Shown here in pieces: positions 57,983-64,000 of a DNA stretch of 64,000 nt. Each line of letters begins with the position of its first letter. The stretch's first letter is position 1. A model generated the notes under the pieces. That model did no database searches and was not told where the DNA came from. It was given only the letters and a program-made list of their open reading frames with translations. The DNA lies in NCBI GenBank assembly GCA_035937155.1, contig DASYVJ010000057.1, positions 42,654-106,653 of the forward strand, read 5' to 3'. A program made the position numbers and the translations under genes. The stretch is from Palsa-870 sp035937155 (GTDB lineage Bacteria > Chloroflexota > Dormibacteria > Dormibacterales > Dormibacteraceae).

Positions 57983-59088
57983 GCCCGCGCCACGGCACGG
58001 GTCAGCATTTGGCCGGCATCTTGCATGAGTTGCTGCAGATTGTCATCTTCCTCGTCGAGCGTCGCGACCGAGCTGACTCCCAGCTCGACCAACGCCTCCC
58101 AGCCGGGGCCCTTGCTCCCGGCCATCAAGAGAACCGGGATTCTAGCCGCTTTGGCGCGTTTTGCGACCTCGCTAGGCGCTTTGCCGAAAGCGGTTTGAGC
58201 GTCCACACGGCCTTCGCCGGTGATCACGAGGTCGGCGCCCTTTAGCTTTTCGTCGAAGCCGCTCGCGTCGACGACAAGAGCGGCCCCCGGCACAAGCCTG
58301 GCACCCAGGAAGGCGATCAGGCCTGCGCCGGCGCCACCCGCCGCCCCCGCGCCTGGGACGTCGGCTACGCGCTTTCCCAGGTCTTTGTCGATGACGGCGG
58401 CGAGCTTCACCAGGGCCGCATCGAGCTCGCGCACGGCCTCTTCGTCGGCGCCCTTCTGCGGTCCGTAAACCGCACTGGCCCCATGGGGACCGGTTAGCGG
58501 ATTGGTCACGTCGGAGGCCACCATCACCTTCACTGAGTGCCAGCCGAGGTCGAACCCCGCGGGATCGATTCTTGCGAGGCGTGCCAGGGCAGCGCCACCG
58601 CGCGGCAGGTAGGCACCAGTCGCGTCCAGCAGCCGGTAGCCAAGCGCCTGGGCCATCCCCGCGCCCCCATCATTCGTGGCGGACCCACCGATTCCCGCGA
58701 TCACCTTCTGCACGCCCGCTTGCCGGACGGCCTGCATCAGCTGGCCGAACCCATAGGTCGAGGCCATACGCGGATCGCGACGCTCGGGCGGGATCAGAGT
58801 CAACCCACTCGCCGAGGCGAGCTCGACGACGCCGGTATGGCCCCCGTCGATCAATCCGTAGGTGGCTTGCACCGAATCCCCCAACGGCCCTTCCACCTGC
58901 GCTGTTCGATACGTGCCGCGATGGGCGCTGACGAGCGCTTCGACGGTTCCCTCACCGCCATCGGCGACCGGAACCTCGATGACCTCGGCATCGGGAAATG
59001 CCTCGCGCACGCCTCGTGCGATCGCCGCGGCAGCCTCGGAGGCCGAGAGCGAACCCTTGAACGCGTTGGGCGCGGCGACCACCTTCAT
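57958..59088 (-). CDS. glxK: Glycerate kinase
   Basis: This is a 376-residue GlxK-type (class I) glycerate 2-kinase: MKVVAAPNAFKGSLSASEAA, PVADGGEGTVEAL, GIGGSATNDGGAGMAQALG and the ITGEGRVDAQTAFGKAP segment. It phosphorylates glycerate in glyoxylate/serine metabolism and may process the product of the hydroxyacid dehydrogenase at 31340. ATG 59088 matches the family start; upstream frame is not conserved. Confidence 0.92.
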   Translation of the reverse strand: MKVVAAPNAFKGSLSASEAAAAIARGVREAFPDAEVIEVPVADGGEGTVEALVSAHRGTYRTAQVEGPLGDSVQATYGLIDGGHTGVVELASASGLTLIPPERRDPRMASTYGFGQLMQAVRQAGVQKVIAGIGGSATNDGGAGMAQALGYRLLDATGAYLPRGGAALARLARIDPAGFDLGWHSVKVMVASDVTNPLTGPHGASAVYGPQKGADEEAVRELDAALVKLAAVIDKDLGKRVADVPGAGAAGGAGAGLIAFLGARLVPGAALVVDASGFDEKLKGADLVITGEGRVDAQTAFGKAPSEVAKRAKAARIPVLLMAGSKGPGWEALVELGVSSVATLDEEDDNLQQLMQDAGQMLTRAVARACQEHGWK

Positions 59089-59101
59089 CGGCGGTCCGAG
59101 C

Positions 59102-60067
59102 TTAATAGACGGGAATCGTCCAACTCTTGTATTTGGGCGACTCGCCGCGGACGGCGGCGAAGTAGATGTTCTGCAGCTCCTGGCTGAACTCCCCCACCTT
59201 GCCGTTCCCAACTGGGCGGCGGTCGACCTCGACCACCGGCGAGATCTGCGCCCCGGTGCCGCACAGCAACAGCTCGTCGCACGTATACAGCTCGGTGCGG
59301 TCGATGCTCCGCTCCACGACCGGCTTGCCTAGCTCCTCCGTGATGAGGCGCATGAGCAGCGTCCGGGTCACACCCTCCAGGATGTCGTCGGTGACCGGAG
59401 GAGTCACAAAAGTGCCGTCCTTCAACATGAACAGGTTCTCGGCGGATCCCTCCGAGACGTGCCCGTCAACAGTGAGCACGATCGCCTCGTCAAATCCGGC
59501 TTCGACTGCCTCAGATTTCGCGAGCGCGGACTGCGCATATGAGCCCGTCACCTTCGCACGTGCGGGCAGCGACTGATCCGGCACCCGCCGCCACGTGCTG
59601 ACCATGCATCGGATGCCAGCCTCGATTTCGACGTAGTTGCCGAACGGTATCGCATAGATGAAGAAGCTGTGCTCGAGGTTGTGGAGGCGAACGCCGATCT
59701 CTTCGCTTGAGGTGTAGAGAAGAGGCCGCACGTAGACGTCGGATTTGAACTGGTTGCGGCGAAGCAGCTCGATGGTGAAGTTGATCAGCTCTTCGGTCGA
59801 GTAAGGGAGGGTCATGCGCATGATATTGGCCGAGCGGCGCATGCGCTCGTAATGCGCCGCCGCCTCGAGCAGGTAAAGCTGCTCCTGCTTTGAGTTCCAG
59901 TAAGCGCGGATGCCTTCGAAAACGCCCGTTCCATAGTGGAGCGCGTGCGTCATCAAGCCAAGCCTCACATCGTTGTAGCGCCCGAACTCGCCTTCGTGGA
60001 AGACCCACGTGTTGGGATGAGGAGCCGGTTTCTTGGCGGCGGCTTTCGACTTCGCCTCCACACTCAT
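59102..60067 (-). CDS. ilvE: Branched-chain amino acid aminotransferase
   Basis: This 321-residue class IV PLP enzyme transaminates leucine, isoleucine and valine. ALHYGTGVFEGIRAYW, the PLP lysine in ARAKVTGSYAQSALAKSEA, and GSAENLFMLKDG are clear. The first 18 residues are an added basic, Ala/Lys-rich stretch. TAAACT (minus strand) is nine bases before the ATG. It is followed 13 bp downstream by glxK. Confidence 0.93.
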   Translation of the reverse strand: MSVEAKSKAAAKKPAPHPNTWVFHEGEFGRYNDVRLGLMTHALHYGTGVFEGIRAYWNSKQEQLYLLEAAAHYERMRRSANIMRMTLPYSTEELINFTIELLRRNQFKSDVYVRPLLYTSSEEIGVRLHNLEHSFFIYAIPFGNYVEIEAGIRCMVSTWRRVPDQSLPARAKVTGSYAQSALAKSEAVEAGFDEAIVLTVDGHVSEGSAENLFMLKDGTFVTPPVTDDILEGVTRTLLMRLITEELGKPVVERSIDRTELYTCDELLLCGTGAQISPVVEVDRRPVGNGKVGEFSQELQNIYFAAVRGESPKYKSWTIPVY

Positions 60068-60127
60068 CTCGAGCTAAGTTTAAGCGCCGCCTGCAGATAG
60101 GCCCCGGCATCTGAAAGAATCGCCACT

Positions 60128-60508
60128 GTGAGCCTGTACGGCATCATCGCGGACCTGCGCCGAGAGCACCCGACCCTTGCGGCTACCGGGACGCTCGACA
60201 TGGTCGTGGCCGAGCTCGGCCGGACGCGAGACAACTTGAAGGAAGCGGTTGCCAACCTGAGCGACAAGCCCCTTCCGCCCGGGGGGAAGCCGGTCCTAGA
60301 CCAGCTGATCGAGCGAGCCCGCGAGGACGGCGTGTACGACCTCGACTACGGTCCCGACCCTTATGACAAGCCACCGACGGAGTCGCTTGACGAGGGGACC
60401 CTTGGCATCGGCGCACTGCTGGCGATCACTTCCGTGGCGGGCATCGCGCTCGCGATCGTCGCGTGCTGGATCGGCATCCAGGCCATCCTCAGCGCAAGCA
60501 GTGGCTGA
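60128..60508 (+). CDS. Hypothetical protein with C-terminal membrane helix
   Basis: This is a 126-residue protein: a soluble helical N-terminal part with LDMVVAELGRTRDNLKEAV, a polar linker (YDLDYGPDPYDKPPTES), and one C-terminal helix (ALLAITSVAGIALAIVACWIG, about 96-116). No family recognised. GTG start with AAGAAT seven bases upstream. It overlaps yajQ by eight bases and probably shares its transcript. Confidence 0.65.
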   Translation: MSLYGIIADLRREHPTLAATGTLDMVVAELGRTRDNLKEAVANLSDKPLPPGGKPVLDQLIERAREDGVYDLDYGPDPYDKPPTESLDEGTLGIGALLAITSVAGIALAIVACWIGIQAILSASSG

Positions 60509-60992
60509 GTTCTCCTTCGACGTCGTCTCGGAGTTCGACGCGGCCGAGCTCACCAACGCCCTGGACCAGGCGCGTCGTGAGGTCGGCACTCGCTACGACT
60601 TCAAGGACACGGCGACGGTCTACGACCACCAGGAGAACAAAATCCTGATCGAGTCGGCAAGCGAGGAAAGGGCGAAGGCGGCGCTGCAGGTTCTGCGCGA
60701 GAAGGGCGCCAGGAGGCAGCTTTCACCGAAGCTTTTCAAAGCGAGCGATCCGAAGACGGTCGGCAAAGGTCGCGGCCAGATCGAGATCTTGCTCAACGCG
60801 GGGATCACCGACGACATCGCCCGCGACCTGCGTAAGCGGATCCAAACCGTCACACCCAAAGTACAGGTGCGCATCCAGGGCGACCAGCTACGTGTCGTCG
60901 GGAAAGACAAGGACACGCTGCAGGTGGTGATCAAGGCGCTCCGGGAAGCAGACGACATCCCGGTCCCGCTCCAGTTCACCAATTACAGGTAG
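60501..60992 (+). CDS. yajQ: YajQ-family nucleotide-binding protein
   Basis: This is a 163-residue UPF0234/YajQ protein: EFSFDVVSEFDAAELTNALDQ at the start, TRYDFKDT, and the closing FTNYR are diagnostic. In Xanthomonas and Pseudomonas relatives YajQ binds cyclic di-GMP; a diguanylate cyclase is encoded at 26610, so this protein may be a receptor here. GTG start, overlapping the upstream gene by eight bases. Confidence 0.92.
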   Translation: MAEFSFDVVSEFDAAELTNALDQARREVGTRYDFKDTATVYDHQENKILIESASEERAKAALQVLREKGARRQLSPKLFKASDPKTVGKGRGQIEILLNAGITDDIARDLRKRIQTVTPKVQVRIQGDQLRVVGKDKDTLQVVIKALREADDIPVPLQFTNYR

Positions 60993-61011
60993 CGCAGAAA
61001 CCAGTCCCAGG

Positions 61012-61725
61012 TTGAGCATCCCCGTGGTCATCCCTGCCATGGATCTACTCGGCGGACGCTGCGTCCGCCTGGTCAAGGGCAACTACGAGCACCCGACCGT
61101 TTACTCGGAGAATCCGCTCGAGCTGGTGGTCGAGTTCGAGCAGGCCGGGGCCGAGCGCCTGCACGTGGTCGACCTGGACGCCGCACGCGGCACGGCAAAC
61201 AACTCATCCGTGATCGAGTCGATCGTCCGCCGGCACCATCTCAAGGTCCAGGTTGCCGGTGGAATCCGGAGCTCGGAAGCGGTCGACGCCTGGCTCGATG
61301 CCGGCGCTCACGCTGTGGTGATGGGGACTGCCGCCGTGCGGGAACCCCGCCTCCTCGAACGCTGCACCCGACAGCATCCTGGCCAGGTCCTGGCCGCCCT
61401 TGATGTGCGCGATGACAGGCCGGCCGTAACCGGCTGGACCGAGACCGAGCCCGTGATGATCGGAGCCCTCCTCGCTCGGTGGGACAGGCTGCCCCTGGGG
61501 GGGGTGATCTTGACCTGCATCGACAGGGACGGGACGCTCGCGGGGCCCGACCTCGAAACTCTGGCCAGGGTTCGCGGGATGACCGGCCTGCCGATTCAGT
61601 ACTCGGGCGGCATCTCCTCAGTCGACGACATCCAACGCGTGGCCGCGGCCGGCGCGCACGCGGTCATCCTCGGCAAGGCTCTTTACGAGGGCCGCATCAC
61701 GCTGGAGCAGGCGCTCGGGGCGTGA
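61012..61725 (+). CDS. hisA: Phosphoribosyl-formimino-AICAR ribotide isomerase
   Basis: HisA is a TIM-barrel isomerase of histidine synthesis. The 237-residue protein has VIPAMDLLGGRCVRLVKG with the catalytic Asp, VAGGIRSSEAV, the second Asp in TCIDRDGTLAGPD, and SGGISSVDDI. It could serve as PriA in tryptophan synthesis too, as in actinobacteria; this cannot be decided here. TTG start; stop overlaps the next GTG as GTGA. Confidence 0.92.
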   Translation: MSIPVVIPAMDLLGGRCVRLVKGNYEHPTVYSENPLELVVEFEQAGAERLHVVDLDAARGTANNSSVIESIVRRHHLKVQVAGGIRSSEAVDAWLDAGAHAVVMGTAAVREPRLLERCTRQHPGQVLAALDVRDDRPAVTGWTETEPVMIGALLARWDRLPLGGVILTCIDRDGTLAGPDLETLARVRGMTGLPIQYSGGISSVDDIQRVAAAGAHAVILGKALYEGRITLEQALGA

Positions 61726-62117
61726 AGCGGCTCTGCATCGCGCTGGCGATCGCGCTCGCCGTACTGGCCTGCGGCGGGCGCGAGGTACCGGACGACCAGG
61801 CGCTGCACCAGGACGTCGTCAGCGATTCCAACGGCGCCGAGGTGACATTTGACGCGACTGTGCTGAGCGACCCAGCGGAGTCGGGCGGCCATGAGCGGTT
61901 CCAGGTCAAGGTCCCGACCGGCGAGGTGCTCGAGGTCGACCACAACACCACCCTCGCGGCCTACGTACCCACTCACGCCGGAGACCAGCTCGTGATTCAC
62001 GGCCAGCTCTACATCGACCCCGGACCTCGGATCGGCGTGCACTGCACCCATGCGCACACTTCGAGCGGGTGCCCCAATCCGGGCTGGATCATGCTCGGGC
62101 AGAACTACTACGAGTGA
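61722..62117 (+). CDS. DUF3465-like lipoprotein
   Basis: This is a 131-residue putative lipoprotein: the signal peptide KRLCIALAIALAVLAC ends in a lipobox with Cys17, followed by a domain with HCTHAHTSSGCPNPGWI near the C-terminus, as in DUF3465 (OB-fold-like, Cys/His-rich). It is exported and anchored on the outer face of the membrane. GTG start in a GTGA overlap with hisA. Confidence 0.72.
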   Translation: MKRLCIALAIALAVLACGGREVPDDQALHQDVVSDSNGAEVTFDATVLSDPAESGGHERFQVKVPTGEVLEVDHNTTLAAYVPTHAGDQLVIHGQLYIDPGPRIGVHCTHAHTSSGCPNPGWIMLGQNYYE

Positions 62118-62132
62118 AAGGGGACCTTCGAC

Positions 62133-62888
62133 TCAGGCCTTAGGTTTGCGCGAGACCAACCAGGTGGTTGCCTGGGCTACCGGACGCACCACGATCTCGT
62201 CGATATCCACGTGTGGAGGCCGGGTGACGGCAAAGACGACGCAATCCGCGACATCTTCGGCGGACAGCGGCTTCAATCCCTCGTAAACAGCCCTGGCGGC
62301 CTTGCGGTCGCCGTGGAACCGAACGACGCTGAATTCGGTCTCGACCAGTCCCGGGTCGATCTCGGTGACACGGATCTGCTCACCGTTCAGCTCCAGGCGC
62401 AGCGTGCGCGTGATCGCGCGCACCGCGTGCTTGGCCGCCGCGTAACCGGCGCCACCCTTATACGTCTCAAAGCCGGCGACCGATCCGATGTTCACGACGT
62501 GCCCATGTTTTGCCTTGCGCAGCAGGGGGAGGCATGCCCGCGTCATCCACATCAAGCCGACGACGTTGACCTGCCACATTCCGATCCAGTCCGCATCCAC
62601 CGCCTTTTCGATCGGGGCAAGGCCGAGGGCGCCGCCGGCGTTGTTGACCAGCACGTCGATGCGGCCGAATTTCTTGGCGATCTCCCGCACGAATGCATCG
62701 ACGCTCTTCTTGTCGGTGACGTCCAGGGCGATCGCGACGCCTTCTTCGCCCGCGACGCGCTTGAGGCGGTCGAGCCGGCGCGCGCCGACCACGATCTGGA
62801 AGCCCCGGCGCCCAAGCGCCACGGCGGTTGCGGCGCCTATCCCTGACGACGCCCCTGTGATGACCGCGACCGGGGTGTACTTGCTCAC
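62133..62888 (-). CDS. Short-chain dehydrogenase/reductase
   Basis: This is a 251-residue classical SDR: VITGASSGIGAATAVALG for NAD(P) binding (Arg in VGARRLDRLK suggests NADP), VNNAGGALG, the Ser in NIGSVAGFE and the Tyr/Lys pair in YAAAKHA. It resembles YdfG-like 3-hydroxy acid dehydrogenases. Substrate unknown. It converges with the DUF3465 gene at 15 bp distance. Confidence 0.92.
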   Translation of the reverse strand: MSKYTPVAVITGASSGIGAATAVALGRRGFQIVVGARRLDRLKRVAGEEGVAIALDVTDKKSVDAFVREIAKKFGRIDVLVNNAGGALGLAPIEKAVDADWIGMWQVNVVGLMWMTRACLPLLRKAKHGHVVNIGSVAGFETYKGGAGYAAAKHAVRAITRTLRLELNGEQIRVTEIDPGLVETEFSVVRFHGDRKAARAVYEGLKPLSAEDVADCVVFAVTRPPHVDIDEIVVRPVAQATTWLVSRKPKA

Positions 62889-62936
62889 GCCCGTTTACCC
62901 CCCTAACCCAATGGCGACACGGCTGCCGTCAAAGCG

Positions 62937-62942
62937 TAACCT
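62937..62942 (+). promoter_or_regulatory. Putative -10 (leaderless) of the 151-residue protein gene
   Basis: TAACCT lies exactly seven bases before the ATG at 62950, repeating the spacing seen at 5585, 42240 and 43175. No SD is seen. Confidence 0.35.
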
Positions 62943-62949
62943 AGGGAAA

Positions 62950-63405
62950 ATGCTGGAGGCCCTTGTTGGGTTTGTTGTCGTTCTGCTCGTGGTGGGCGGC
63001 ATCCTGGTCATGATCGGCCCGAATCTGAAGGTCATGATCCGCCGCGTGCTCTCCATGCGCCGTCCCGCCACCGTCCCAACAGTTTTTCAGAGCCGGCAGC
63101 GCGAGGCGGTCCCCCCAGGCCTCAACCCCAAGACGCAGCGCGTCCTCGTGGCCGCTGCCCGCCTCTCCAACTGGTTGCGTACGCACGAACAGGACGAGCT
63201 GTCGCGCGAGCTCCGCGCAGCCGCGGGGCGGATCACGAGTAACGAAGCAGCCGGCCTTTATGCGCTGCAGACGATCCTGCGCAAGGTGCGCGCCGTGAAC
63301 AGCGACGAGAGCTCCCAGGAGCGCCTGAAGGCGCTTTCGCAAGAGCTGCGGGTCGCGGTCCAGGATCGTTTCGAGCAGCTGGAGCTGCTGCCCTTCCGAA
63401 GCTAG
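62950..63405 (+). CDS. Hypothetical membrane-anchored protein
   Basis: This is a 151-residue protein with one N-terminal helix (LVGFVVVLLVVGGILVMIGP, about 5-24) and a soluble helical domain containing VLVAAARLSNWLRTHEQDELSRELR and LYALQTILRKVRAV. I do not recognise the family. It is transcribed alone, away from the SDR gene, and is followed directly by dispersed repeat copy C. Confidence 0.6.
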   Translation: MLEALVGFVVVLLVVGGILVMIGPNLKVMIRRVLSMRRPATVPTVFQSRQREAVPPGLNPKTQRVLVAAARLSNWLRTHEQDELSRELRAAAGRITSNEAAGLYALQTILRKVRAVNSDESSQERLKALSQELRVAVQDRFEQLELLPFRS

Positions 63406-63547
63406 GAGGCCGGACGAGAAGCCGTCGACGGATCTTCGGCGCCCATGCGGCCCATCTGCGTCGTTGCGACCTGTGCTTCTCGCTTACGCATCAACGGATG
63501 CGCGCGCTGCGATGCTCGGCCGCGCCTAGCATCTGGGCCACCTGGAT
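63403..63547 (+). repeat. Dispersed intergenic repeat, copy C
   Basis: About 145 bases between a plus-strand stop and a minus-strand stop. It aligns with the reverse complement of 31193-31338 throughout: shared blocks include TCGACGGATCT, CGGCCCATCTGCGTCGTTGCG, ACGCATCAACGGATGCG and CTCGGCCGCGCCTAGCATCT. The CGCATC-AACG-GATGCG hairpin (63487-63502) is conserved. The rest of the gap to 63595 holds nothing recognisable. Confidence 0.8.
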
Positions 63548-63595
63548 CACCGAATCTCTCGTCGAGGTTTCTCGCCAGCCTCCTAGGCCGGCCTC

Positions 63596-64000
63596 CTAGA
63601 TTGGTTCTCGGTACAGGGTTTCGGGAGTCATCTCCGCAGGCAGCTCGAGCTGTGACGGACCGACCAGGCAGAACTCAGGCGGTGGCCCCAAAACCATCAT
63701 GCGCCGCCACAGGCTGACCTGGTCACGAGTGGTCCAGGGCTCGAGGCGCTGGTAGAAGTCGGCGTAGCTCATGCCTTTCGGCTTGGAGAGCCGGATCTCG
63801 AAACCGCGTTCGGTCCGCGGCCGGCCTGAAACCAGAGCGAGCAGCTTGCCCGCGCCGTCCGCGGACATGTGCGCCACCGCGTCGTGGCTGGCCGCGCGCG
63901 CAGCAGTCACCGCGGCTTCGTTCAGCGGATCAAGGGCCGCCGAGCTCTCGACCAGGTACCAGTCGGCGTAGCCGCCGTCAGTGCGGTACGTGGTCGATCC
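63596..64000 (-). CDS. Hypothetical protein, C-terminal part (starts beyond window)
   Basis: The frame is open to the right edge, so the start lies outside; 134 residues are visible. It reads YRTDGGYADWYLVESSAALD then AVTAARAASHDAVAHMSADG and ends ELPAEMTPETLYREPI. It contains the FEIRLSKPKGMSYADFYQRL segment seen in uncharacterised archaeal and actinobacterial proteins of similar length. No catalytic motif is evident. An internal ATG at 63910 is unlikely to be the true start because similarity of composition continues upstream. Confidence 0.6.
   Translation of the reverse strand, partial: GSTTYRTDGGYADWYLVESSAALDPLNEAAVTAARAASHDAVAHMSADGAGKLLALVSGRPRTERGFEIRLSKPKGMSYADFYQRLEPWTTRDQVSLWRRMMVLGPPPEFCLVGPSQLELPAEMTPETLYREPI

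Noticed and set aside
1..64000. tRNA, rRNA, CRISPR, IS element, prophage or toxin-antitoxin island
   Set aside because: I read all intergenic gaps and found no cloverleaf, regularly spaced repeats, transposase or integrase motifs.

Overview
The window is high-GC, densely packed bacterial chromosome: 73 protein genes, mostly in short operons with 1-4 bp stop/start overlaps, and no gene-free stretch above 300 bases. I see no tRNA, rRNA, CRISPR array, transposase or phage gene. The gene content mixes actinobacterial-style traits (coenzyme F420 biosynthesis with an Fgd-like enzyme, Ino1, PimA-like and PatA-like enzymes, a PIG-L deacetylase) with traits commoner in Chloroflexota, Firmicutes or cyanobacteria (ATP-type PEP carboxykinase, a DarA-type c-di-AMP receptor, a Ycf45-like R3H ATPase). 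My inference is a soil lineage near Chloroflexota/Dormibacterota or a deep actinobacterial branch. Sequence alone does not settle this.

Layout. 1-12.2 kb: truncated pckA, VWA protein, amidase, UPF0173 hydrolase, LysR divergent from a propionyl-CoA carboxylase beta subunit, GH15 glucoamylase-like enzyme, YgjP-like protein, zinc ADH, DUF72. 12.2-16.4 kb: CHASE2 adenylate cyclase convergent with a Ser/Thr kinase, then a DUF4870 protein ending in a clear terminator. 16.4-20 kb: radical SAM operon with a LexA-like box, endonuclease III, YqeY. 20-23.5 kb: F420 operon (membrane protein, fgd, cofC, cofE, cofD). 23.5-28.6 kb: BirA, sirtuin, MFS, NUDIX, GGDEF, MaoC-like protein. 28.6-31.2 kb: IspH, PIG-L deacetylase, HAD phosphatase. 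31.3-40.2 kb: one long minus-strand run, arsR-ino1-acyltransferase-acyltransferase-pimA-pgsA-holB-hisC-HD-hydroxyacid dehydrogenase, apparently an inositol-phospholipid/mannoside pathway under an ArsR repressor. 40.2-51.5 kb: FolE, HhH-PHP protein, LLM oxidoreductase, two acyl-CoA dehydrogenases, MarR plus a frameshifted DHA2 efflux pump, SMR pump, fused ABC transporter. 51.5-57.2 kb: darA, tmk, Ycf45-like ATPase, GNAT, pdxT, pdxS. 57.2-64 kb: ECF sigma factor with zinc-finger tail, glycerate kinase, IlvE, YajQ, HisA, DUF3465 lipoprotein, SDR and hypotheticals.

The most interesting signals are not single genes. (i) A dispersed intergenic repeat of about 145 bp in three copies. (ii) A GC-rich hairpin repeat whose 3' arm doubles as the pimA ribosome-binding site. 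(iii) Apparent CTG start codons, two of them fused to the upstream stop as CTGA. (iv) Many leaderless-looking starts with a TANNNT box 6-9 nt before the start codon, including two divergent pairs with overlapping boxes. (v) Paired palindromic operators at the arsR-ino1 promoter. (vi) A LexA-like box on a radical SAM operon.
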